Both the position numbers and the translations under genes were made by a program. A DNA stretch of 27,306 nt, taken from contig CAZDSQ010000018.1 in NCBI GenBank assembly GCA_964508295.1, positions 1 to 27,306 on the forward strand. The letters run 5' to 3'. Origin of the DNA: SIG578 sp964508295. GTDB lineage: Bacteria; Bacillota; Clostridia; Oscillospirales; Ruminococcaceae. Of this stretch, positions 16,812-24,106 are shown one piece after another; position 1 is the first letter of the stretch; each line of letters begins with the position of its first letter. The notes below the pieces were generated by a model. The model was given only the letters and a program-made list of their open reading frames with translations. It made no database searches and was not told where the DNA came from.

Positions 16812-17636
16812 TTATCCTCTCAAAAATTTTTGATAGACAAACCGCCTGAGTGCAGTAGGTAAAAGCGCTACCGCCGCTCTTGGCGCTTGGCACAAGAAAG
16901 CTTCTTTAACGCCGCAAATGCCAAGAGCGCGCATTTTTTTATAAAACCTGTTTATGCTTTTAACGTAAGCCACTCCGCCGCGGCGAGAGTACATTCCGCT
17001 GCCTGTCCGCATAAAAATAAGCGGCTCTACGCAGTTTGCGGCTTTTGCACCCTTTGAGAGCACCCTTGCAAAAAGCTCGTAGTCCTCAAAAAACTCATAA
17101 TCCATATAACCGCCTGCACTCTGTATAACAGACTTTTTGTAAACTACTGCAGGGTGGTTAAATGGGTTACGTTTTTTTAAAAATGCCATTATCTCATCGT
17201 GGGTCTGAGGAACGCTCCTCACCTTGTCGGCATCGTCGGGCGTTTCTTTAAACTCTAAAACCGCCGCGCTTACAATATCGGCATCGGTTTTTCGCATCAG
17301 TATAAGCTGTTTTTCCATTCTGTCTGGCTTAGCTATATCGTCACTATCCATTCGAGCAACTATCTCGTTTTTACAATGAGAAAGCCCAAAATTCAGCGCT
17401 CTGCCAAGCCCTACATTTTCGGGCATTGACACGCACTTGATTTCAAACCTTTTCTTAAGGTTCTCTATCTCGTCTAAAAGCTCTTTGCCCACGGGCCCGT
17501 CAAGCACAAGGACAAATTCATCCGGCAAAACACTCTGACAAAAAACGCTTTCAACGCTTTTTCGGAGAAACTCTGCTTTTTCCCTGTGGTACACCGACAT
17601 AAGCACGCTATAAGGCTCAAAAACGGGTGCTGACAA
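16812..17636 (-). CDS. Family 2 glycosyltransferase
   Basis: A 274-residue GT-A glycosyltransferase. The N-terminal nucleotide-binding start is YSVLMSVYHREKAEFL, followed by VLDGP. The metal-binding DxD motif is ARMDSDD (94–100), and NPFNHPAVVYKK marks the acceptor side. I chose a TTG start at 17636 because an AGAGGAGG ribosome binding site lies 7–8 bases upstream; a GTG 12 codons earlier has none. It is the first gene of the teichoic acid run and may set the first sugar or a side chain of the polymer. The family is certain; the sugar donor is unknown. Confidence 0.87.
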   Translation of the reverse strand: MSAPVFEPYSVLMSVYHREKAEFLRKSVESVFCQSVLPDEFVLVLDGPVGKELLDEIENLKKRFEIKCVSMPENVGLGRALNFGLSHCKNEIVARMDSDDIAKPDRMEKQLILMRKTDADIVSAAVLEFKETPDDADKVRSVPQTHDEIMAFLKKRNPFNHPAVVYKKSVIQSAGGYMDYEFFEDYELFARVLSKGAKAANCVEPLIFMRTGSGMYSRRGGVAYVKSINRFYKKMRALGICGVKEAFLCQAPRAAVALLPTALRRFVYQKFLRG

Positions 17637-17691
17637 GGCAGATTCCTCCTCTCGCTTTGCGGCAAAAACCACAAAAGCTCATATTTAATAT

Positions 17692-17720
17692 ATGATACCA
17701 CAATCGCCGCTTTTTTGCAA
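17692..17720 (-). promoter_or_regulatory. Extended -10 sigma-A promoter for the teichoic acid gene run
   Basis: On the minus strand, TTGCAA (17715–17720) and TATCAT (17692–17697) are 17 bases apart, and TGG directly precedes the -10 box, giving an extended -10. Transcription would begin near 17685, about 50 bases before the TTG start of the GT2 gene. I found no equally good promoter before 7319 in the following minus-strand genes. Confidence 0.75.
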
Positions 17721-17883
17721 GCATTTTACCCTCTTTATTAACGTTAATTTAAAGGAATTTTATGCAAAACTTAACGCCAAAACAAAACGCTTAACAAAAG
17801 CCGCCGTTTTTTGACAAATTTTCCTGCAAAATTTATAAAAAGTTTAAAGCGAATGTTTTAATTGAGGCTTAGCTTTGTTTGCA

Positions 17884-17935
17884 ATCCCCCAGTCTCCGCT
17901 CGCGCGTTGTCAGCCCCCTTCACACAAAGGGGCCC
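17884..17935. repeat. Possible REP-like intergenic element
   Basis: The spacer 17637–17980 holds no gene. Besides the promoter and a terminator it contains a GC-rich block with CCCCCAGTC, a TCCGCTCGCGCG stretch, GTCAGCCCCC, and a hairpin CCCCTT/AAGGGG (17915–17920 with 17927–17932). Its composition differs sharply from the surrounding AT-rich spacer. Blocks of this kind (CCCCCAGTC…CAGCCCCCTT…AAGGGG) recur between genes in related gut Clostridia as I remember them; only one copy is in this window, so the repeat status is an inference. Confidence 0.35.
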
Positions 17936-17944
17936 AAAAAGAAA

Positions 17945-17973
17945 AACACAGAAGCGGGTTTCGCTTCTGTGTT
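17945..17973 (-). terminator. Intrinsic terminator of the nucleotidyltransferase gene
   Basis: A perfect 12-bp stem (AACACAGAAGCG at 17945–17956 with its complement at 17962–17973) closes on a five-base loop. On the minus strand it is followed by TTTTTCTTTTT. It begins eight bases after the stop codon. Confidence 0.92.
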
Positions 17974-17980
17974 GTATAGC

Positions 17981-18919
17981 TTAGTTCCAGAGCTTTGCGG
18001 GATAAATTCCCTCAAGCATTTTCTCATTGAGAGCATTTTTAACGTCAACAAGATCCTCTTTATAGGTCATACCGTACCACTGGTCCTCGGTTTTTAAAAC
18101 CTTGGCGTCAACCTTGCCCTCATCAATTAAGCGGCTTGCAACCGAAGGCAGATAGAACTCTGCTTTAAGGGGGTTAATTCCCTCGTTTTTAAAGGTGTCA
18201 AGAAACTCTTTGAGTTGAATTTCAAAATGCTCAAGGGTCTTCTGAGGAAATGCCCAGCAGTTCATTGAAACGAGAACATTCTCGTCAAGGCGAGTCCAGC
18301 TCTCTCCGCCGTCCTCAGTAAACTCGATGCCGCCGTTACGGCACTCGATATGTGTGCGTTCGGTAACAGTTGTAAGGAAGCTGTTATCGTCAACCTCGCA
18401 GATTCCTCTCGAAGTTGAGCCGTTCTTTGAAACTGTGTTCTTAAGAACAAAACCTGCCATAGCGATGTGCAGCTTATCCTCAGCCTCGTTATTGTTGTTT
18501 ACTAAAAATTCGTGCAGCAGCTTAAAGCACTGAGGTCCGTAATAGTCATCGGCATTGATAACAACAAAATCCTCTTTAATTGTGTCCTTACCGCACCAAA
18601 CGGCGTGACCTGTACCATATGGCTTTGTTCTGCCCTCGGGAGCGCTGTAGCCCTCGGGAAGCTTTACAAGCTCCTGCATAATGTAATCGGTTTCAATATA
18701 CTTAGAAATTCTATCGCCTACAACCTCTTTAAAGTCAGCGGCAATTTCATCTTTGATGATGAAATAGACCTTATCGAAGCCTGCTCTTTTAGCGTCAAAA
18801 ATCGAATAATCGATAATAAGCTCGCCTGCTGGGCCTACGGGGGTAAGCTGTTTAAGTCCTCCAAAGCGGCTGCCCATTCCCGCAGCCATAATTACAAGTG
18901 CTGTCTTTTTGTTTGCCAT
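17981..18919 (-). CDS. Sugar-phosphate nucleotidyltransferase (NTP_transferase family)
   Basis: A 312-residue sugar-nucleotide pyrophosphorylase-type protein. The N-terminal nucleotide-binding loop reads VIMAAGMGSRFGGLKQL (9–25), slightly divergent from the usual GxGTRxxPxTK of GalU/RmlA. KPYGTGHAVWC (99–109) and VVINADDYYG (119–128) are the base- and metal-binding segments. The open frame extends upstream to 18979, but that start lies in the promoter's -35 box; the ATG at 18919 has a GGAGG site eight bases upstream and is the real start. It has its own promoter and terminator. It may supply an activated sugar for wall polymers made by the neighbouring cluster; the sugar and nucleotide are unknown. 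Confidence 0.85.
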   Translation of the reverse strand: MANKKTALVIMAAGMGSRFGGLKQLTPVGPAGELIIDYSIFDAKRAGFDKVYFIIKDEIAADFKEVVGDRISKYIETDYIMQELVKLPEGYSAPEGRTKPYGTGHAVWCGKDTIKEDFVVINADDYYGPQCFKLLHEFLVNNNNEAEDKLHIAMAGFVLKNTVSKNGSTSRGICEVDDNSFLTTVTERTHIECRNGGIEFTEDGGESWTRLDENVLVSMNCWAFPQKTLEHFEIQLKEFLDTFKNEGINPLKAEFYLPSVASRLIDEGKVDAKVLKTEDQWYGMTYKEDLVDVKNALNEKMLEGIYPAKLWN

Positions 18920-18950
18920 TGTAATGCCTCCTGCATAATTTTCGAGATTT

Positions 18951-18979
18951 ATTATACCCCTTATTTTTACAGTAGTCAA
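18951..18979 (-). promoter_or_regulatory. Near-consensus sigma-A promoter of the nucleotidyltransferase gene
   Basis: On the minus strand, TTGACT (18974–18979) and TATAAT (18951–18956) are separated by exactly 17 bases. The match is 11 of 12 positions, about 30 bases before the ATG at 18919. Confidence 0.88.
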
Positions 18980-19026
18980 GCGGTGTTGTTTTTATTTATC
19001 TCTTAAATAATTTATTTATTTTAATC

Positions 19027-19055
19027 TTTACATATCGAATTTTTTATGCTACAAT
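19027..19055 (+). promoter_or_regulatory. Extended -10 sigma-A promoter of the small unknown gene
   Basis: TTTACA (19027–19032) and TACAAT (19050–19055) are 17 bases apart, and TGC precedes the -10 box. Transcription would start about 25 bases before the ATG at 19087. Confidence 0.8.
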
Positions 19056-19086
19056 TTAATGTACTAATTCGAAAGGATGATTTTTT

Positions 19087-19392
19087 ATGGCTGATATGAA
19101 CATCAAGGATGCAAAGCCCTTTTTAGAATACAAAGGTCGTCCGCTTGTCAGATGCGGCAAGACCCTTTATTACGGAAACCTTTATGACGACTATGTTGTT
19201 ATGATGCAGATCGTTGATACCGTACCTTTCGGTGATATGAATTTTGCAGGCAAGATAATTGTTCAGCTTCTTAATACCGACCCCAATGCAGCCCCCACCG
19301 AGCTGGTTATCAAAAAAACCGACACCCGCGGGCTTTTCAATGCTATTGACATTGCGGCGGTATGGCTTGACACCGCCCTCGAAGACAACTAA
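19087..19392 (+). CDS. Conserved-looking small protein of unknown function
   Basis: A 101-residue soluble protein that I do not recognise. It has no signal peptide, membrane segment, cysteine motif or obvious nucleic-acid-binding motif. The sequence alternates hydrophobic and charged residues (KTLYYGNLYDDYVVMMQIVD, then KIIVQLL and ELVIKKTDTRG), as expected for a small alpha/beta or beta-rich fold, and ends in a helix (AIDIAAVWLDTALE). Its promoter, a GAAAGGATG ribosome binding site, frequent-codon use and a following terminator argue that it is a real, well expressed gene. The terminator probably also limits expression of the large gene downstream. Confidence 0.85.
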   Translation: MADMNIKDAKPFLEYKGRPLVRCGKTLYYGNLYDDYVVMMQIVDTVPFGDMNFAGKIIVQLLNTDPNAAPTELVIKKTDTRGLFNAIDIAAVWLDTALEDN

Positions 19393-19399
19393 ACTTTAC

Positions 19400-19433
19400 A
19401 CACGGTGGTTACTTTTGTTTCCGCCGTGTTTTT
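19400..19433 (+). terminator. Intrinsic terminator or attenuator between the small gene and the 1094-residue protein gene
   Basis: A 9-bp stem (19400–19408 with 19421–19429, one G·T pair) has a 12-base loop and is followed by T5. The next gene starts only 30 bases later without a visible promoter, so partial read-through is likely. Confidence 0.75.
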
Positions 19434-19462
19434 ACTCTGAACCCTAAAGAAGAGGAAAAGTT

Positions 19463-22400
19463 ATGGAAAAATACATTGGAATTTATAAGGCAGAATCCTT
19501 GGAAAAACGCCCTTTTATAAAGCCTTCTGAGGACATTTCCTTTGAGGTCAATGCCGAAAACGTAGGAGAAAAGCGTTTCCGCCTGTTTTTCACGGGCGAA
19601 ACCAATATTCACTACACCTGGAAGAGCGAGCCTGACTGTTGGGTAAACTACGGAAAGATTGACGACTCTTTAAGCAGTAAAGACACCTACCGCGCCCAGT
19701 ACTGCGTTAAGCTCGAGGGCTGCGACTATCCTAAAATTCTTTACAAAAAGGTGCTTGGCGAGGCTAATTTAAACTACCTTCCTGCCAGCTATTTTGACTC
19801 ACAAAAATGGCAGCCTGTTCTCTCTTACCTGCCGCTTGGCGACTTTACTGACGACTGGAAATGCGGAATATTTGTAAAGGGTGAGAACATAGTTAAAAAA
19901 GAGGGTGCGCGCCTTGTAATGCGCCTTGAAATAAGGGAATATCAGCGCGGAGTCAGCCGACACGACATAACCGTTCCCCCTACTCTTGTTTACGAAATTA
20001 ACTTTCCCGAGGGAAATTACGATTGGCAGGAAATCACAAAAGATATTGTTATCCCCTCTACAACCTGCTCGGTCTGCGTTTTCATTGAGGCTGAAAACTT
20101 TGAGGGAAATCTTTATCTTGAAAGCCCTTACATAATTTCCTCAAACGGCTTTAACATTCTCCCCGATTTTTGTGTGAGCGGCAGCCAGCGCTCTATCTAC
20201 AACTGGCTGGGTCAGAACCTTTCCAAGAAGGAGTGGCCCCGCTTTGAGATCTCGGCAAACGGCGAGGTGTTTTTCAGCGGCGAGCTTTTTGAGCGCTGCC
20301 ACAGAAACTCCGAGTGCGAAGTCAATATTCCCGACGACTTTTTGAAAAACGGCAAAAACACCATCACCATAAAGCTTACCTCTGATTTCAGAGACGCTCC
20401 TCCCTACTCTATAAACGAGGTAGCTCTCCTAGAGGAGCCGAGGCACGATTTTGACCTTATCTCCTGCCCCGATGTTATTACTGCAGGTTCTCCCTTCTCG
20501 CTCCTTTTGCAGATAAACCGCCCCGTTTCTCTCATCCTTGAGAGCGACAAGGTTTATAAATTCGATGACGAGCCTCTTGTTTTTGAAAAAGAGGGTCTTG
20601 TTGCAGTGCGCCTTATCTGCGACAAGGTTGTAAATGACTTGACCTTTACACTTAAAAGTGACGAGCACAGCGAGCAGTGCTCTGTTATGCGCTCAGTTGA
20701 AAAGCCTATTGATGATAAGGTTATCGTCGGAAGCAGCGATATGGTTTATGTCAATCAAAATCCCGAGCCTATGGACAACTTCCTGCGCTTTTATATGGGC
20801 AATCAGATCGGTAACTTTATTACAATTCGCCCCGTTTACCGCTGGTCAGGCACAAGAAAATACAATCCCGAGGTATTTGAGAAATTTGTTCCTCTTATGA
20901 ACAAGATGGGAATGAAGTTTGCAAACCTTACCGACGGACGCGAGCCTAACGGACAATGCGCAAATCCCCCGATCGAAGTTTTGGAAAAGAGCTATGACGG
21001 CATTGAGAGCGGATTTTTGGGCAGACAGAAGCACGAGCAGGACGGTGCCTACAACTATTGGTTCTACAACGATTTTTCCGACAACTACGACCGTGAGTTG
21101 CACTACGACCTTATGATGAAGAATTTCCAGCAAAATCTTGATACCACTTCACATTTTGAGCATGCACCCGGCGAGCAGTTCTTTATCGGCGAGGAGCTTT
21201 CTATCTTCAAGCACAAATACCTGCCCGACGATATGCAGGGAATGAGAGATTTTGTTGTCAGCCAGATAAGAGATAACAAATACAACAACACAAGGCACAC
21301 TGGTCCCTCGTTTATGTTCAAATACATTTATGATGCGGGCTATGACTGGGTCGGTGGCGAGCTTATGTACGGGCCCTTTGAGCCAGTTATTGCGGCAATG
21401 CGCGGCGCTTATCGAGGAAACAAAAAGGACAACGGACTTGGCGCTCACCTTGCGCTTCAGTGGTCTACATATCCTCACGATGTGGCCGAGAAATACCGCC
21501 GTTTCCGCCTTGCGCTTTACGTCTGTTATATGCACGGAATTACCGACATAAACACCGAGGAAGGCATAACTCACATTGAGGAATACTACTCGTATTTTAA
21601 CAGATTTTCCGATTGCTGTCGCTCCTTCTTAAAACAGCAGCAGGACTTCTTCCGCTATATCCGCACACATACAAGAAGCGGCGATTTTTATGCGCCCTTT
21701 GCATTCCTGCACGGAAGGTGCGACGGCTTCTCCTGCTTCAACAAATCAAGAATTTGGGGCAAGGAAAACTGGAATTTCTGCGGCAGCGAACAGAGCTGGG
21801 ATTTAATTAAAGCCTTCTATCCCGTCAGCGAGCTTGACGGAATTTACCGCCACTTCTGCCCCTCCGACGAGCCTGTTGGTTTCTTTACGGGCACTCCCCG
21901 CGGAAACACCGACATTATTCCCATCGAAAAGGGTCAGTTTGACAGATACAAGGCTATCTCCTTTGCGGCCTACAACAAGGCAGATAAAAATGACTTTGAC
22001 AATCTTATCTCCTATGTTGAAAACGGCGGAACTCTTATTATGGGCTGGCCGCATCTCTCGGTTACAACCGACAGAAAAAACATTGAGGAAGGCAAGCTTA
22101 CCTACATAAATCACAAGCTTGTTGACTTGGTTGCGGGCCCTCACGCAGTTTTTGCCCGCGATTTCTACTGTGGCAAGGCTATCGACGTTTGCAGAAATGT
22201 AAAGTACGATGACGTTATTGCAACAACCGATTCGGGACTTCCCCTCGCCTTCATAAAGAGCTTCGGCAAAGGCAGAATTTACTTTGTAAATGCCGAGCAG
22301 TATCCCTCATATGAGGGCGTAAAACCGCTTTACGATGCAATTATTGCCGAGGTTTCCGACAGCATCAACGCTCTAGAGCCGAGCATCATCACCTGCGGCG

Positions 22401-22747
22401 AGGATGTCGGCTACACGGTTTACGAGCAGGCTGACGGCTCGCGTCATTTCTACGTGCTTGCAGTTGACTGGTACAGAGATCCCGATTTTATGAGAAAAGC
22501 AAATCTCAGAGTCGGCCGCGAAAAATATGACATTGACGTTCCCTTTGGCAGTATGCTTAAGATCGTTGTTAAGGACTCAGTTGCGGTCTGGTCCGAGGAC
22601 GAGAGCGTTGAAATTCTGCTCATTACCGCAAACATCATAACCCTTCAGGGCTACGGCAAGACCAAGATCAAGATCGCTTTTGGCGGAAAGCTTGTCGAAC
22701 GCGAAATTGACTTTACAAACAAACCGCTTCAGGCTATCACTCTTTAA
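19463..22747 (+). CDS. Large multidomain protein, probable uncharacterised intracellular glycoside hydrolase
   Basis: A 1094-residue protein that I cannot assign to a named family. It has no signal peptide. Residues about 125–235 look like a carbohydrate-binding beta-sandwich (YDWQEITKDIVIP, then FEGNLYLESPYI). Residues 260–320 resemble a GH2-type sugar-binding fold (VNIPDDFLKNGKNTITIKL). Residues 325–410 look Ig-like. From about 415 to 730 there is a probable TIM barrel, with candidate catalytic carboxylates in GEELSIF (E577, E578), GGELMYG (E633) and NTEEGITHIEE (E699, E700). Residues 800–960 resemble the flavodoxin-like trimerisation domain of GH42-type enzymes (LISYVENGGTLIMGWP, then SFGKGRIYFVNAEQYPSYEG), and a C-terminal beta-sandwich ends the protein. 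The domain reading is by eye. The start has a GAGGAAAAG site. The exporter genes follow after 20 bases. Confidence 0.7.
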   Translation: MEKYIGIYKAESLEKRPFIKPSEDISFEVNAENVGEKRFRLFFTGETNIHYTWKSEPDCWVNYGKIDDSLSSKDTYRAQYCVKLEGCDYPKILYKKVLGEANLNYLPASYFDSQKWQPVLSYLPLGDFTDDWKCGIFVKGENIVKKEGARLVMRLEIREYQRGVSRHDITVPPTLVYEINFPEGNYDWQEITKDIVIPSTTCSVCVFIEAENFEGNLYLESPYIISSNGFNILPDFCVSGSQRSIYNWLGQNLSKKEWPRFEISANGEVFFSGELFERCHRNSECEVNIPDDFLKNGKNTITIKLTSDFRDAPPYSINEVALLEEPRHDFDLISCPDVITAGSPFSLLLQINRPVSLILESDKVYKFDDEPLVFEKEGLVAVRLICDKVVNDLTFTLKSDEHSEQCSVMRSVEKPIDDKVIVGSSDMVYVNQNPEPMDNFLRFYMGNQIGNFITIRPVYRWSGTRKYNPEVFEKFVPLMNKMGMKFANLTDGREPNGQCANPPIEVLEKSYDGIESGFLGRQKHEQDGAYNYWFYNDFSDNYDRELHYDLMMKNFQQNLDTTSHFEHAPGEQFFIGEELSIFKHKYLPDDMQGMRDFVVSQIRDNKYNNTRHTGPSFMFKYIYDAGYDWVGGELMYGPFEPVIAAMRGAYRGNKKDNGLGAHLALQWSTYPHDVAEKYRRFRLALYVCYMHGITDINTEEGITHIEEYYSYFNRFSDCCRSFLKQQQDFFRYIRTHTRSGDFYAPFAFLHGRCDGFSCFNKSRIWGKENWNFCGSEQSWDLIKAFYPVSELDGIYRHFCPSDEPVGFFTGTPRGNTDIIPIEKGQFDRYKAISFAAYNKADKNDFDNLISYVENGGTLIMGWPHLSVTTDRKNIEEGKLTYINHKLVDLVAGPHAVFARDFYCGKAIDVCRNVKYDDVIATTDSGLPLAFIKSFGKGRIYFVNAEQYPSYEGVKPLYDAIIAEVSDSINALEPSIITCGEDVGYTVYEQADGSRHFYVLAVDWYRDPDFMRKANLRVGREKYDIDVPFGSMLKIVVKDSVAVWSEDESVEILLITANIITLQGYGKTKIKIAFGGKLVEREIDFTNKPLQAITL

Positions 22748-22767
22748 TTTTAACGGAGGCTTTATTT

Positions 22768-23526
22768 GTGAACAACCAACAGCTTCTTAATATTGCATCC
22801 CGTCTTGGCTACAGTATGCAGAAAAACGGTGCTGAAACCTTTAGGGTTGAGGATTCCATTGCAAGAGTTCTCACCGCTCTGGGAGCCACAGACATAAATG
22901 TTTTTGTCATTAACTCCTGCTTTATGGTTTCAATGACATCTAAGGAAGGAACTGTCGTTTCGGAGATGCGCAGATGCACCGAAAAGTCCACCGACCTTTA
23001 CAAGATTGACAGACTCAACACCTTATGCCGCAGAATTTGCAGCGAAAAAATGGATTACGACTCCATTATTGCTGAAATCGACGACATTGAGAGCAAAAAG
23101 GCTTACCCTTTTATTGTAAAGTTAATTGGCTTTACAATCATTTCCGCAGGCTTTTGCTTTTTGTTCGGTGGCGGGCTTTTAGAGCTTGCGGCGGCGCTTA
23201 TTGTAAGCGTTATTGTTTATCCCTTGGTTTACTCAATGGACAGACTTGCAACAGGAATATTCTTTAAAAACATTATTGCGAGCGGCCTTATTGCCCTGCT
23301 TACAATTCTGCTTTCGGCATTTTTGTTTGAGGTGCAGGTTGACAAGGTGATTATAGGAACGTTTATGAACCTTGTTCCCGGAGTTGCTCTCACGACCTCT
23401 ATGCGAGACATAATTGCCGGCGACCTCATTTCAGGCAAAAACACCCTTACCGAAGCGCTTATCATAGCGCTTGGTATGGCGCTCGGCTCAGGTTTAGTAA
23501 TAGCAAGCCTCGGCTTTTTGATGTAA
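22768..23526 (+). CDS. Threonine/serine exporter family protein, large subunit (ThrE/YjjP-like, DUF1212)
   Basis: A 252-residue protein with a soluble N-terminal domain (about 1–112; SRLGYSMQKNGAETFRVEDS and SMTSKEGTVVSEMRRCTEK are typical of the ThrE family) followed by about five membrane segments (from 114 to the C-terminus). The conserved membrane motif NLVPGVALTTSMRDIIAGD is at 201–219. It probably works with the next gene product as a split exporter of small metabolites such as threonine, serine or dicarboxylates; substrates vary in this family. The start codon is GTG at 22768, seven bases after GGAGGC. It lies 20 bases after the 1094-residue protein gene. Confidence 0.9.
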   Translation: MNNQQLLNIASRLGYSMQKNGAETFRVEDSIARVLTALGATDINVFVINSCFMVSMTSKEGTVVSEMRRCTEKSTDLYKIDRLNTLCRRICSEKMDYDSIIAEIDDIESKKAYPFIVKLIGFTIISAGFCFLFGGGLLELAAALIVSVIVYPLVYSMDRLATGIFFKNIIASGLIALLTILLSAFLFEVQVDKVIIGTFMNLVPGVALTTSMRDIIAGDLISGKNTLTEALIIALGMALGSGLVIASLGFLM

Positions 23527-23537
23527 GGAGGGGGTTT

Positions 23538-24002
23538 ATGGAAATTTTGAATTTTGTTATCACCCTGCTCTTTGCATACATCGCCTGCCTTGGTTTTGGC
23601 TTTATTTTCCACATTCGAGGAAAGCTATTATTCATAACCCCATTCGGCGGAGTTATTATATGGGGCGCCGAGCTGCTTTTACAAAATGTAATTTCAAGCG
23701 TTGTAGTAAGGGCGCTTGTGGCCACCATGGCGGCGGCAATTTTCTGCGAGATAGTCGCCAGGGTTTTGAAAGTTCCCGTAACCGTTTTTATGATCATCGC
23801 AATACTTCCCCTTGTCCCAGGCGGCGGTATTTATCGCACGATGGAGGCCTGTATAAAAAGCGACTATACTCTTTTTGCTACAAAGGGCATTGAAACCATC
23901 GGCATCGCAGGCGCAATAGCCGTAGGAATGCTCCTTATTTCAACCTTTTTCAGAATCGGCACTACAATAGCAAAGCATTTTAAAAAAAGAAAGCATAAAT
24001 AA
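23538..24002 (+). CDS. Threonine/serine exporter family protein, small subunit (YjjB-like, DUF3815/ThrE_2)
   Basis: A 154-residue membrane protein with about four or five hydrophobic segments, beginning directly with LNFVITLLFAYIACLGFGF. The conserved LPLVPGGGIYRTMEA (with the paired proline–glycine element also found in the large subunit) identifies the small half of the split ThrE transporter. It starts 11 bases after the large-subunit gene with a GGAGGGGG ribosome binding site and ends at a strong terminator. Confidence 0.9.
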   Translation: MEILNFVITLLFAYIACLGFGFIFHIRGKLLFITPFGGVIIWGAELLLQNVISSVVVRALVATMAAAIFCEIVARVLKVPVTVFMIIAILPLVPGGGIYRTMEACIKSDYTLFATKGIETIGIAGAIAVGMLLISTFFRIGTTIAKHFKKRKHK

Positions 24003-24012
24003 AAGAAGTAAA

Positions 24013-24040
24013 AACAGCCGCTTTACAGCGGCTGTTTTTT
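24013..24040 (+). terminator. Intrinsic terminator after the exporter genes
   Basis: A perfect 10-bp stem (AACAGCCGCT at 24013–24022 with 24027–24036) has a TTAC loop and is followed by T-runs. It ends the plus-strand transcript that began near 19060 and separates it from the next unit. Confidence 0.93.
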
Positions 24041-24071
24041 CGTGCTCTTTTTTACATTTTTTGCATTTATC

Positions 24072-24100
24072 TTTACATTGCAAACTAAATGTGGTATAAT
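24072..24100 (+). promoter_or_regulatory. Strong extended -10 promoter of the structured RNA and SHOCT gene pair
   Basis: TTTACA (24072–24077) and a perfect TATAAT (24095–24100) are 17 bases apart, with TGG just before the -10 box. The predicted transcript starts at about 24105–24108, exactly where the long inverted structure begins. Confidence 0.88.
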
Positions 24101-24106
24101 TTGGAC

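Noticed and set aside
18920..18979. Twenty-residue upstream extension of the nucleotidyltransferase.
   Set aside because: The extension begins in the -35 box of an 11-of-12-match promoter and would not be on the transcript.
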